This document shows positions 1 through 9,690 of a stretch of DNA of 64,000 nt, piece by piece (position 1 is the first letter of the stretch; every line of letters begins with the position of its first letter). The DNA comes from Apus apus. Its lineage: Eukaryota > Chordata > Aves > Apodiformes > Apodidae. The notes under the pieces are model-generated. The model was not told the origin of the DNA. It saw only the letters and a list, made by a program, of their open reading frames with translations, and did not search any database. The stretch lies in the NCBI RefSeq assembly GCF_020740795.1, contig NC_067312.1, forward strand, positions 36,990,905-37,054,904. Reading direction: 5' to 3'. Made by a program: the position numbers and the translations under genes.

Positions 1-2670
1 TTTGTAAACATTGATGAGGTCACCCCTCAGTCTCCTTTTCTCCAAACTAAAGAGACCCAGCTCCCTCAGCCTTTCCTCATAAGGGAGATGTTCCACTCCC
101 TTCATCATCTTTGTGGCTCTGTGCTGGACTCTTTCAAGCAGTTCCCTGTCCTTCTTGAACTGAGGGGCCCAGAACTGGACACAATACTCCAGATGCGGCC
201 TCACCAATGCAGAATAGAGGGGGAGGAGAACCTCTCTTGACCTACTAACCACACCCTTTCTAATACACCCCAGGATGCCATTGGCCTTCTTGGCCACAAG
301 GGCACATTGCTGGCTCATGGTCATCCTCCTGTCTACCAGGACCCCAAGATCCCTTTCACCCACACTGCTCTCCAGCAGGTCAGTCCCCAACCTGTACTGG
401 TGCATGACATTTTTCTTCCCCAAATGCAAAACTCTACACTTGCCCTTGTTAAACTTCATCAGGTTTTTCCCTGCCCAAGTCTCCAGCCTGTCTAGGTCTC
501 TCTGAATGGCAGCACAGCCTTCTGGTGTGTCAGCCACTCCTCCCAGCTTGGTGTCATCAGCAAACTTGCTGAGGGTACATTCTGTACCCTCACCCAGGTC
601 GTTGATGAAGATGTTGAACAACACCGGTCCCAGTACCGACCCCTGAGGGACTCCACTAGTCACAGGCCTCCAACTAGATTTTGCCCCATTGACTACAACT
701 CTCTGACTTCTTCCTTTCAACCAGTTCTTGATCCACCTCACTGCCTGATCATCAAACCCATACTTGATCAACTTATCTACAAGGATGCTGTGGGAGACAG
801 TGTCAAATGCTTTACTGAAATCAAGATAGACCACATCCACCGCTCTACCATCATCTATCCACCTAGTAATTTCCTCATAGAAGGCTATGAGGTTAGTCAA
901 ACATGACTTACTCTTGGTAAAACCATGTTGACTGCTCTTGATGACCCCCATCTCCTTGATATGTCTAGAGATAGTGCCAAGGACAAGTTGTTCCATCACC
1001 TTTCCAGGGATGGAGGTGAGGCTGACCGGTCTATAGTTACCCGGGTCCACCTTCTTGCCCTTCTTGTAGACTGGTGTGACATTTGCTATCCTCCAGTCCT
1101 CAGGCACCTCTCCTGTTACCCATGATTTACCAAAGATGATGGAGAGTGGACTAGCAATGACCTCTGCCAGCTCCCTCAGCACCCTTGGATGCATTTCATC
1201 CGGACCCATCGATTTATGGATGTCCAGATTATGCAACTGATCCCTAACCCAATCCTCATCTACCTGGGCAAACTCCTCCTTTATCTTGACTTCTACTGGG
1301 GCTATATGAAACTGGGGCTCATGGGGAAAGCCTGCAGGAGTAAAGACAGAGGCAAAGAAGGCATTCAGCACCTCTGCCTTCTTTAAATCCTCTGTCACCA
1401 GGGCACCCGCCTCATTCAGCAGTGGGCCTATATTGCCTCTGGTATTAGTTTTGTTGGCTATGTATTTGAAAAAGCCCTTTCTATTGTCCTTAACCCGACT
1501 TGCAAGGTTAAGTTCCAAGGAGGCCTTAGCTTTCCTAGTTGCCTCCCTACATTCTCTGACAACAGTCCTATACTCCTCCCAAGTAACCAGCCCCTCCTTC
1601 CATGACCTATAGATTTCCCTTTTCCATTTGAGTTTGCCCAGCAGTTCCTTTTTTAACCACGCTGGTCTCCTAGCTCCCTTACTAGATTTTCTACCCATTG
1701 GGACACACTGATCCTGTGCTTGCAAGAAGTGATCCTTGAATGTTGTCCAGCTATCTTGAGCCCCTTTACCTTCTAGCACTCTGTTCCATGGGACTTCCCT
1801 TAACAATTGATTGAGGAGGCCAAAGTTTGCTCTGTGGAAGTCCAGGGTTCTGGTCCTGCTGGGTATCCTGTTCCTCCCACACAGGATCCTGAACTCCACC
1901 ATCTCGTGGTCACTGCAGCCAAGGCTGCCATTGACCACCACTGCTTCAACAAGGCCCTCCTTGTTGGTGAGCACAAGATCCAGCAGCGCTCCTCTTCTAG
2001 TCGGCTTATCCACCATTTGCATTAAGAAGTTGTCATCAATGCACTGGAGGAACCTCCTAGACTGTGAAAGGCTGGCTGTGTAAGTCTTCCAGCAGATATC
2101 GGGGTAGTTAAAATCTCCCATGAGGACCAAGGACTGTAATTGTGAGGCTGCTTTCAGCTGCCTGTAGAAAGCCTCATCAACTTCCTCATCTTGATCAGGA
2201 GGTCTGTAGTAGACCCCCACAACTGTATCACCCACACCACCCTGCCCTTTAATTCTTACCCACAGACTTTCAACTTGCCCCTCATCAGCCCCTGCACAAA
2301 ACTCAATACATTCTAGTTGCTCTCTCACATAAAGAGCAACTCCACCACCTCGCTTCCCCACCCTATCTTTCCTAAAAAGCACACAGCCATCCATGGCCAC
2401 ATTCCAGTCGTGTGAGCTGTCCCACCATGTCTCTGTTATTGCTACCAGATCATAACCCTTAGACCGCACACAGGCCTCTAACTCTTCCTGTTTATTCCCC
2501 ATGCTGCGTGCATTGGTGTACAGGCATTTCAGGAAGCAAGTAGAGCACACTGGTGGGACCAAATCCTCCTTAGACCACCCCTCTTCAGGCCCTGGTATGT
2601 TTCTCTTGGGCTTGTCCCTAACAGACCCAGTTTTCTCCCCTTCCCCCTTCACATGTAGTTTAAAGCTCTC
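1..2670 (-). CDS. CR1 ORF2, endonuclease-reverse transcriptase, open for 890 codons, C-terminus outside window
   Basis: On the minus strand, the frame whose codons start at 2670, 2667 and so on has no stop to base 1; the preceding codon (2671-2673) is TGA. The apurinic-like endonuclease comes first: NARS (Asn at 2512-2514), TETWW (Glu at 2431-2433), GDFN (Asp at 2113-2115), and SDH (Asp 1909-1911, His 1906-1908). The reverse transcriptase follows: NYRPVSL around 1020-1040, [10 protein letters not shown] with catalytic Asp at 820-822, GVPQGS around 630, and FADD with Asp-Asp at 553-558. The C-terminal CR1 region follows to the edge. All core catalytic residues are present. The first in-frame AUG is at 2500-2502, after NARS, so it cannot start a complete endonuclease. 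In the CR1 family this protein nicks target DNA and primes reverse transcription. Confidence 0.92.
2616..2647 (-). promoter_or_regulatory. G-rich tract, possible G-quadruplex downstream of the slippery site
   Basis: On the minus strand four G-runs follow the heptamer after a 10-nt gap: five Gs (2643-2647), four (2637-2640), three (2626-2628) and three (2616-2618). The intervening loops are 2, 8 and 7 nt. It could act as a stimulatory RNA structure for frameshifting. Folding was not tested. Confidence 0.4.
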
Positions 2671-3356
2671 TCAATGAGCCCTGCTAAGTCCTGCCCCAAA
2701 AGCCTTTTCCCCCTCTGTGACAGGTGCATCCCACTTGCCACCATCAGGCCAGGTGTCTCGTAGAGCAGCCCATGGTCAAAAAAACCAAAGCCCTGCCTTT
2801 GGCACCAGTCTTGTAGCCATTCATTGATAAGTAAACTCTTCCTGTTTATCTCTCCACCCATTCTTACAGGAGGTATGGAGGCAAACACGACTTGTGCTCC
2901 AGACCCCCTAACTAGCCATCCCAGGGCCCTGAAGTCTCTCTTCATTGCCCTTACATTTCTTGTAATAATTTCATCACTACCAACCTGAAAAATCAGCAGT
3001 GGGTAGTAATCAGATGGATTTACCATACTAGAGAGTTTCCTTTTAACATCTCTAATGCGAGCCCCGGGGAGGCAGCAGACCTCCCTGTGGGATGGGTCTG
3101 CTCGACAGATGGACCCTTCTGTTCCCCTCAGAAGGGAGTCACCCACCACAATTACCCTCCTTTCCTTCTTAGTTGAAGAAGTCCTAAGTCGTGGAGCTGA
3201 GCGACAAGTCCTAGGCGGTTCACTAGACAAATCTGTCATTCCAGCCTCATTTTCCTCTCCCTGAAGTTCCAAGGCCTCATACCTATTCTTCAGGGGCAAT
3301 TTGGAGGGTGGAGGGAGTTGGGAGGGTTTTTTCTTGCCTCTCCGAGGACGGAACAC
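2649..3356 (-). CDS. CR1 ORF1, SGNH/GDSL esterase-domain protein, probably 5'-truncated
   Basis: The open frame gives 235 residues from a GTG at 3356 to TGA at 2649-2651. It stays open about a dozen codons further upstream to an in-frame TAA, with no AUG there. The first internal Met is residue 40, so the natural start is probably lost. A basic, proline-rich N-terminus leads into the esterase domain. Block I is GDS at residues 72-74 with Ser74 as expected nucleophile. VGSDE occupies the block III position usually written GxND. The C-terminal HLSQRG block has His211, but the Asp expected three residues before it reads Ser208. CR1-clade ORF1 proteins are known to carry such an esterase; whether this copy is catalytic is doubtful. 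It ends in AAC TAC ATG TGA, overlapping ORF2 by 22 nt. Confidence 0.85.
   Translation of the reverse strand: MFRPRRGKKKPSQLPPPSKLPLKNRYEALELQGEENEAGMTDLSSEPPRTCRSAPRLRTSSTKKERRVIVVGDSLLRGTEGSICRADPSHREVCCLPGARIRDVKRKLSSMVNPSDYYPLLIFQVGSDEIITRNVRAMKRDFRALGWLVRGSGAQVVFASIPPVRMGGEINRKSLLINEWLQDWCQRQGFGFFDHGLLYETPGLMVASGMHLSQRGKRLLGQDLAGLIERALNYM
2658..2664 (-). promoter_or_regulatory. Candidate -1 ribosomal frameshift site (T TTA AAC) joining CR1 ORF1 to ORF2
   Basis: On the element's coding strand the ORF1 codons are GCT TTA AAC TAC ATG TGA. The bases T TTA AAC form a canonical X XXY YYZ slippery heptamer in the ORF1 frame. A -1 slip makes the next codon CTA (2656-2658), which is exactly the ORF2 frame. 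The ORF1 stop lies three codons downstream. Heptamer, phase and overlap are seen directly; use as a frameshift signal is inference. Reinitiation at the GTG at 2650-2652, in the ORF2 frame and overlapping the ORF1 stop, is an alternative. Confidence 0.6.
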
Positions 3357-3385
3357 ATCACAGGTACTTACACTTCTTCTCCTGA

Positions 3386-4059
3386 TAAAAAATTAGTCAA
3401 CTGAATTAAGAATTAAGTCCAACAGCACTTTTGTAACTAGTTGTATCAAGCTGGTAGAGCTGGGAATTGTGCCTTGTGGGAATACACAGAAATGACTGGG
3501 AATTCATGTCAATGATTTTGATGATTTTTCAAGGTACTGATATGTGCTTTTACAGAAATGTGTAAATACACTGTAGCAGTCCTGTGGAAAATGACCAAGA
3601 TTTATTTGCCATAAATGCCTCCGACACTGGAAACTGAATATGCTATCTTGAATATCACACATGCAAATGTAATTTATTTGAGCAGGCCCCTAGAAAAGAA
3701 AGTGTTAATCAGCTGGGCATATTAAAGCAGGGTAGCAACACAGCTACAACATGGAAAGTGACTGGAAAAAGAAATCTAAAGAAGTGTTTAGGGGGCCTGT
3801 ACTTTCCCAGACAGAGTGCACACAGGATGAGTCTTTCTGCCTGGATGTATTGTCCTGAAGGGAATCCCTGCATGGCTAGGCTGACCAGTTATGGAGGAGT
3901 ACAAACCATTTTTCTTTAGCAAGCAACTATAGTTTGCCACAATTACCTACCAAAACAAACAAACAGGATTTTTTTTTTTTTTTTTCACAGATTTCCCCAG
4001 GTGTCTGCTGCATTCCGAAGCATTTGAGCTTTTCTGAAAGAAGAAGAAAACCTAGAATG
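3386..4059. other. Intergenic sequence upstream of the RFK CpG island
   Basis: No gene or recognisable repeat was found. The stretch is AT-rich and ends in a run of 17 Ts at about 3969-3985. Confidence 0.6.
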
Positions 4060-4112
4060 ACTGGGGAAGAAACGTGCGGCTCGCCTGGCCTTCCAGCAGG
4101 AGCCTGCGACGG

Positions 4113-4168
4113 CCCTGCCCCGCGAAGGGGACCCGGCGGGACCCTGCCCCGCGAAGGGGACCCGGCGG
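4113..4168 (+). repeat. Tandem duplication, 29-bp period, in the RFK promoter
   Basis: A 27-base GC-rich block at 4113-4139 recurs identically at 4142-4168. Each copy contains CCCC-GCGAA-GGGG, a short self-complementary hairpin. Confidence 0.9.
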
Positions 4169-4398
4169 CCAGGCCGGCAGAACGGGCAGGACGCAGCGCC
4201 GGGACTGGCTGCGGTGACGGGGGCGGAGAGAGCGGGACTGACCTTCAGCGCCGGCCGCCCGGGTGGGAGCGCGTCCAGGTTGGTGCCTGCCGGGCAGTGC
4301 CCTGGGTTGAAGGCCGGAGCCCTCCACCCGGAACTCCTCTGGAGGGGAGCGCAGAGCCTGGAGGTGAGCGCTGCGCCCGGCTGGACACGACCTGCGCC

Positions 4399-4480
4399 AT
4401 GAGGCACCTGCCGTACTTCTGCCGCGGGGAGGTGGTGAGGGGCTTCGGCAGGGGCTGCAGGGAGCTGGGCATCCCCACCG
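4399..4480 (+). CDS. RFK: RFK coding exon 1
   Basis: Encodes 27 codons plus one base ([10 protein letters not shown] to GIPT). The donor is GTGAGC at 4481. It sits within the CpG island. Confidence 0.95.
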
Positions 4481-7400
4481 GTGAGCGGGGGACGCGGGGC
4501 CGGACGCCTCCCGTGGCGGCCGCGGTGCCGGGTCTGGGCTCTGGTGCGGGCCGGCGGGTGCGGGAGCGGGAGCGGGGCTCGGTGCGAGCGCCCGGCGCGC
4601 CGCGGCTGCTGGGTCTGGCTGAGCTCATTGGAACTGCAGAGGCTCTGAGCGGACCTGCAGGGCTGCGCCCCTGCCGTGGCTTGCTCTTCCTCCTAAACCC
4701 CAGTTTCTTCCCGTTTGCTTTTTTTGGTTATTGAGCTCATCTGGATGGCGATCATGATGATTTGCGAGGTGCTGAAAAGCGACGGCGCGCTCTGTGCGTG
4801 GTGGTCGTTTGGAAAACGTCTTGACAGGCTTGTTGGACCTCAGGGTAGGAGGGGAAGGGAAGCGTGCACTGGCAGTAGCCTTAAGGAGAGAGGTGTAAGG
4901 CAAGTCATGCAGAGATTGAGAAGCAAAGCAAGTGCAGTTCTCCTAAAGAGAAGTGTATTTTCCTGTTGCCATTCTCGGTTTGACTTTCCTCAATACTTAA
5001 AATGGATCTCAGTCTGTAAGTCTGAAGTCAGCAGGCATTTAGCACAAATCCTAGTAGGCAGGAAAACCTCCTCTAGCAAAGACTGAGGAACTGAACATAT
5101 GACAACATCTGTTAATATAAATTTAGCCTTTTTTCCTTGTTGTTTTTTATATGGCTTATTAGTATCCAGGAATGTGGGAAAGAAGCTTTTTCTGCTTGTG
5201 AACTAGGACAGGAATCTACTAACTGTAAATTCTTTAAAAACAGCTTGAAACCTTGCATGGAGAGCTCTACCCAGGTGTGAAGTTAAAGTAGCACAGTTGT
5301 TTGGCGAAAGGCTTTGATTCTCCTCACTCAGAAAGGAACCTATTTTATTTCAGATTCTAACAAAATCTTTTATTTTCCCAAATATGAATAACCCAAAAGG
5401 TAACATGAAAAAATTGGCACGTGGCAAAAATATATATATTTTTTAGATATTTTGTTTACTAAAAAGATAATTTTACTAATACTTAAGTAATTCTACGATT
5501 CGACTTTACAGTGCAAAATAAACTTGATTTTTCTGTTCTTTGACCATACTAAAGCCATAATAGTCCCTAATACCGAAATGTATTAAACCCACATATATTT
5601 ATTTTTATAATAAATATAAATATATTTATTATATTTATATTTATTATATTTATATTTATTATATGTAAGAATATATTTATTATATTTAAGAATAGAATAT
5701 TATATTTAATAATAAAATAGAATATGTGTAAGTATGACATAGTATGTGTAGAAGTGGTAGCTGGTATTACCCCAGAGACTACATTTTATGAGGCGCTTTT
5801 CTGGTTTATACTTTTAAAGTGTCATGCTGTATCACCGTAATCATCAGTGTTGTTAGAAATAGTGTGTAGACAGAGCTTGGCTTTTAGGTGTTTGAAAATT
5901 CTGTGATGCACTTTACTTACACAAATGTACACTTTCTAAAATTTTTGCAGCTAACTTTTCCGAGCAAGTAGTTGAAAGCTTTCCATCTGATATCTCTACT
6001 GGTGTATACTATGGATGGGCCTGTGTTGGAAATGGAGATGTGCATAAAATGGTTTTGAGCATAGGATGGAATCCTTTCTATAGGAATATTAAGAAATCAG
6101 TGGTAAGAATTTTGCTTTGTATGGTACTTTGATGATAATAAATGATCCAGACATTGACTTTGAGTAAGATAAGCAGAATTTGATCCGTAAATGAGAACAT
6201 AAATTCTGTTTGCTGCTAAAAATGTATTTGGTATCCATCTCAAATGTTTATTATCTGGGGAGAAAAAAAAATCCATCCCAAAAGACTTCTAAGTAGCCAC
6301 ATGCAGACACAGATAAATAAAATTTATTTATATTGGCCTTTATACATTGCTAAATAAACATAAGCTTAATAGATTTCTTCAGAGTTGGAACATACTAACG
6401 TGCTACCATCTGCAATACACCTGCGTTTGAAGTACACGGTACTGGGGCAGCTTTATTTGTAATGATTTTCCAGTAATTCTTCTCTTAAATGGTGGAAATC
6501 ATACATGTGGTGCTATGGCTTAACATACAGAGTCAAGATCCAAAAATAAATAGTAAGAAGACAGAATTAAGACGGTAGCATTTGTGTTTTTCTTGCTGTC
6601 AGGTGCTGGTACTTTTCCTGAGTCTTGTAGAACTTGCTTTTAATCACTAATACTTGGAAGCAGTTTTATTTTGAGAAGAATCCCTGCTTCAAATATAGCT
6701 GCCTTCATTCTTCTTTGTCACTCAGTTCCTGTGAGTTGCTTGGCAAAAGCTGTCTTTAAAAAACAACTGTTTCAATCCAATTCATTGAAGTTATTTGGTG
6801 TAAAAAACTTAATGATTAAATAAATCTAGGCATTATTTTTTATTTGCTGCCTTGAAAATGTTACTTCTGAAATAAATATCACAGTGTTCTTAAATGCCAT
6901 GCAAAATACAGTTCTCTACTAACATAATCAAAAGATCTAGCTACTTAATGTTGCATTATGCATTTTAGAGGAAGTGTCTCAGTTTTCCTGATATGAATGA
7001 AAGATCATTCAAATCAGAGGTTTAGCTCAACATCCTTGCTACAAGGGCAATAAAATAAAAATGCATAATTGTGAACGTATTTATCTTATTTTAGGAAACA
7101 CACATTATCCACACTTTCAAAGATGACTTCTATGGAAAGATTCTCAGTATTGTCATTCTTGGATATATTCGATCAGAGAGAAACTTCAGTTCTTTAGGTT
7201 AGTATTGCAGGTCTCATAAACTAATGTTTATGAGCCATATGAAATTTAACAAGAGTAAGTGCAGGATTATGCACCTGTGACAGGGTAATCCTGTTTATAT
7301 GAACAAGCTGGGGGACAAGAGGCTGGAGAGCAGCTTGCAGAAAGAGATCTTGGGTTCGGGTTGGTGGCACGTTGACTACGAGTCAGTGGTGTGCCCTGGC

Positions 7401-9599
7401 AGCCAAAAGGGCCAACCATGTCTTGGGGTGCATCAAGCACAGAATTGCTGGCCAGTGAAGGGAGGTGACTGTCCCACTCTGCACTGCACTGGAACTGCCC
7501 CACCTCGAGTGCTGTGTGCAGTTTTGGGCACCTCAGTCTAAGAATGACATCAAACTATTAAAGTGTGTCCAGAGGAGGGAGGTGGTGAAAGGCAGTTTTG
7601 AGGGCAAAACTTGGGAGGAGTGGCTGAGGCCACTTTTTTGTTCAGCTTGGAGGGAAGAAGGGTGAGGTGTGACCTCATGGCAGTCTACAAGTTCTTTACC
7701 AGGGACAGTGGAGCAGGATGTGCTCATCTCCTCTCTCTGGTCCAGTGACAGGACACAAGGAAGTGGAATGAAGCCATGTTGTGCCTGACACGACAGCAAA
7801 GGAACTGCCACATGGCCTCACTCAACTGCCCCCCTCCACACACACACACTATGGGATGAGGAGGACAAAGCTCATGGGTCGAGACAAAGGACAAGGAGGG
7901 TTCTTCACCAGTTAAGATCCTGGGCAAAACATACTCAACTTGGGGAAAAAAATAATTTAATTTCACACTAATCAAAGACACACAGGACACAGACAACACA
8001 CAGAGCAAGGCTTGCATATGTTACCACACCCCTCCCTTCTTCCTGGGCCCAAATCACTTTGTTCCCGGGGGAGGGGGTTTAGAGTCAGTTCACAGGCTGG
8101 TGGTTCCTGCTGCTCCTTCCTCCTCAGGAAGAAGGATTCCTTACAGTCCTCCCCTGCTTCCCCACAGGGTCCCTCCCATGGGAGAGAGTCCTCCACAAAC
8201 CTCTCCTTCATGAGTGCTTCCCATGAGGTATGGAGCTGCTCCAGCCTGGGCTTCCCACAGAGTCATGGGCTGCTCTGGGAACAATCAACTCCCCTGGCGC
8301 CGGGGTCTTCCAAAGCTGCATAATCAAAGTCCACAGGCAGCAAATCCACTGGCCACAAAATCCAAGTCCAGTGGCCAAGTTCACCCCTCCTGGCACCCCC
8401 AGGGAATGTTCCATCACGTTCCTCCATGAGTGCAGGGAGACAGCTGCCATCTCACCATAGGTTGCAGGGAAACTTCTGCTTGGGCACCTTCTTCCCCTTC
8501 TTCCTCACCAACCACCAGCAGTCCTCTCCTTCACCAGCACAGCTCTTTTCCCCTAAGTGCTCAGGGTGTTATCTTCTTTTGTATGTTAATCGCTGAGGTG
8601 CATCTACTCTCCTTCTAATGGCTCCTTGGCTGGCTTTGGAGCAGGGGGAGCTTCTCAGCTTCTTACTGGATCCACTCCTGGGGCCCTTTCCCGTTACCAA
8701 AAAAACCACCAAACCAAACCAGAACAAGCCGCATCAGGGGAAGTATGGATTGAACATTAGGAAAAGGTTTTTCATTGGGAGGGTGGCTGGTCACTGGAAC
8801 AGACTCCCCAAGAAAGCGGTCATGACACCAAGCCCATCAGAGTTCAAGAAGTGCCTGGATGATTCTCTTAGTCATATAGTTTTATTTTAGGTGATCATGT
8901 TAGGGGCAGGGAGATGGACTTGGTGATGCTTCTGGGTCCTTCCAAGTTGGGATACTCTGTGATTCTATGTCTTATCTTTGACTTTTCAGTAAAATGTTTT
9001 TTAAGCCTGTCTGCTAATATGTAAATTGGTCATATTAAAAAAAAAGCAAAGGCCCACAACTTCCAGACTGTCAGTACTTACTTATTTCACTCTAAAAATT
9101 ATATTGTCTTGTCAGTCATCTGACTAGGAGCTTGAAAATCATGAGCTTGTTGTAAAAGTATTTTTCTACTCTGTCCATTTCTTTTAAAAAAGAATTAATG
9201 TTAAAACTGAAGCAGTTAATGAAGTTCTGTTGACTTTTTTGACATGTCTTGTAACAAGGAAAAAGTAGTGTTTACAGCACTAAAAAGTGCAATGCATGTG
9301 AACCACATGTTATTTTAGAAGCAGAGAGTGTTGCCTTTCTAACTTTATAATAATATTCTACCTCTGTAATTGTTTTCTGGTGTTCTGTAATACATCCTTT
9401 TTCACTTGCTGTTGTGTGTTTAGAATTCAGACCAGCTCTTAAATACTACTTTTCTTTCTTCTGCTTTGCAGAGGCACTCATTTCAGCAGTTCAAGAAGAC
9501 ATTGAAGAGGCAAAAAGACATCTGGATTTACCAGAACATCTTAAACTCAAAGAAGACACCTTCTTTCATCTGCCAGAAAGCAAAAGAGGAAACCGCTAA
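4399..9599 (+). CDS. RFK: Riboflavin kinase (flavokinase), whole gene span, 4 exons
   Basis: Join 4399-4480, 5951-6102, 7095-7197, 9472-9599: 465 nt, 154 residues plus stop. The enzyme phosphorylates riboflavin with ATP to give FMN, the first step of FMN/FAD synthesis. All introns are GT-AG and the phases agree. The start [10 protein letters not shown] is the conserved one of vertebrate RFK; the frame is open further upstream but the extra sequence looks unlike protein. Landmarks are PTAN at residues 26-29 (Mg-ATP binding, spanning the exon 1/2 junction), the GDVHKM strand, GWNP, and ETH with Glu79 matching the family's catalytic glutamate. The C-terminal helix is around [17 protein letters not shown]. 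Length matches the roughly 155-residue vertebrate enzyme. Oddities compared with recalled human RFK are RSERNF where RPEKNF is usual and a divergent last few residues. PCSK5 is convergent downstream. Confidence 0.96.
4481..5950 (+). other. RFK: RFK intron 1
   Basis: The first 170 bases are still CpG island. The rest is AT-rich, with a degenerate TATATT/ATTTAT simple repeat at about 5585-5720. No other gene was seen. Confidence 0.8.
5951..6102 (+). CDS. RFK: RFK coding exon 2
   Basis: The acceptor TTTTTGCAG precedes it and donor GTAAGA follows. It completes the PTAN motif and encodes [15 protein letters not shown] and GWNPFY of the flavokinase barrel. It ends in phase 0. Confidence 0.95.
6103..7094 (+). 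other. RFK: RFK intron 2
   Basis: AT-rich sequence with no repeat family or gene recognised. Confidence 0.75.
7095..7197 (+). CDS. RFK: RFK coding exon 3
   Basis: The acceptor is TTATTTTAG and the donor is GTTAGT. It encodes [14 protein letters not shown], including the putative catalytic Glu79, and the GYIRSERNF segment where most relatives have RPE. Confidence 0.95.
7225..7776 (+). mobile_element. CR1 fragment, 5' part, in RFK intron 3
   Basis: Reads in the CR1 sense direction: a degraded ORF2 C-terminal region with recognisable blocks encoding ECCVQFWAP. It is interrupted at 7777 by an LTR and resumes at 8727. It carries many stops and is not functional. Confidence 0.88.
7777..8726 (-). 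mobile_element. Solo LTR-like insertion (endogenous retrovirus) splitting the CR1
   Basis: The block begins TGTTGTGCC and ends AGAACA, giving TGTT...AACA inverted ends. It is flanked by agcca (7772-7776) and agccg (8727-8731), a 4/5-matching target duplication. CR1 sequence continues on both sides. The interior resembles a common avian LTR read in reverse, for example the block with CATGGGTCGAGA near 7873. No internal retroviral genes are present, so it appears to be a solo LTR. The family assignment is from memory. Confidence 0.72.
8727..8970 (+). mobile_element. CR1 fragment, 3' end, continuation of the 7225 copy
   Basis: Continues the CR1 3' region ([17 protein letters not shown]-like block) and ends with the CR1 tail near TCTGTGATTCTATG. 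It closes the split copy. Confidence 0.88.
8971..9471 (+). other. RFK: RFK intron 3, 3' part
   Basis: AT-rich intron sequence up to the exon 4 acceptor, with no recognised element. Confidence 0.7.
9472..9599 (+). CDS. RFK: RFK coding exon 4 (C-terminus)
   Basis: The acceptor is CTTTGCAG. It encodes the C-terminal helix and tail and ends in TAA at 9597-9599. The last residues (PESKRGNR) differ from the human tail as recalled. Confidence 0.95.
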
Positions 9600-9690
9600 C
9601 CAAAAAACCATATGTTTTTTTTTTTTCATCTCCTGGAGCTTTTTTCTTTGTAATACCACGTGCCATGTGTCATTTGATATATAATGTATG

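Larger units (their letters stand above)
1..3370 (-). mobile_element. CR1 LINE (non-LTR retrotransposon), large copy, cut by left window edge
   Basis: Read on the minus strand, this is one CR1 element containing the 3' part of ORF1 (esterase domain) followed by ORF2 (endonuclease and reverse transcriptase). The left edge cuts it within the ORF2 C-terminal region, so the 3' end with its short tail repeat is not visible. The 5' limit is uncertain: CR1-like coding sequence fades around 3360-3385, and ORF1 has no AUG near its apparent start, so the copy is probably 5'-truncated. The other CR1 copies in this window are shorter and carry stops or deletions, whereas both reading frames here are uninterrupted. 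That suggests a young insertion. It lies about 1 kb upstream of the RFK start, in opposite orientation. Confidence 0.95.
4060..4650 (+). promoter_or_regulatory. RFK: RFK CpG island and promoter region
   Basis: The sequence turns sharply GC- and CpG-rich from about 4075 and returns to background after about 4650, spanning the RFK start codon at 4399. A GC box (GGGCGG) lies at 4221-4226. No TATA box is evident upstream. This is the usual form of a housekeeping promoter; the transcription start itself is not visible. Confidence 0.8.

Noticed and set aside
275-2083. Several plus-strand frames of 60-90 codons in the first 2.1 kb
   Set aside because: They are antisense to the open CR1 ORF2 and resemble no protein.
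3969-4010. T-run followed by CACAG and then CCAG|GTGTCT, resembling a small plus-strand exon
   Set aside because: A poly-T tract with chance AG and GT; no coding content and no partner exon.
3934-4734. 266-codon plus-strand open frame over the RFK promoter
   Set aside because: It is the RFK exon 1 frame running through the GC-rich 5' region and intron 1. Only 4399-4480 matches RFK, and a good GTGAGC donor ends it.
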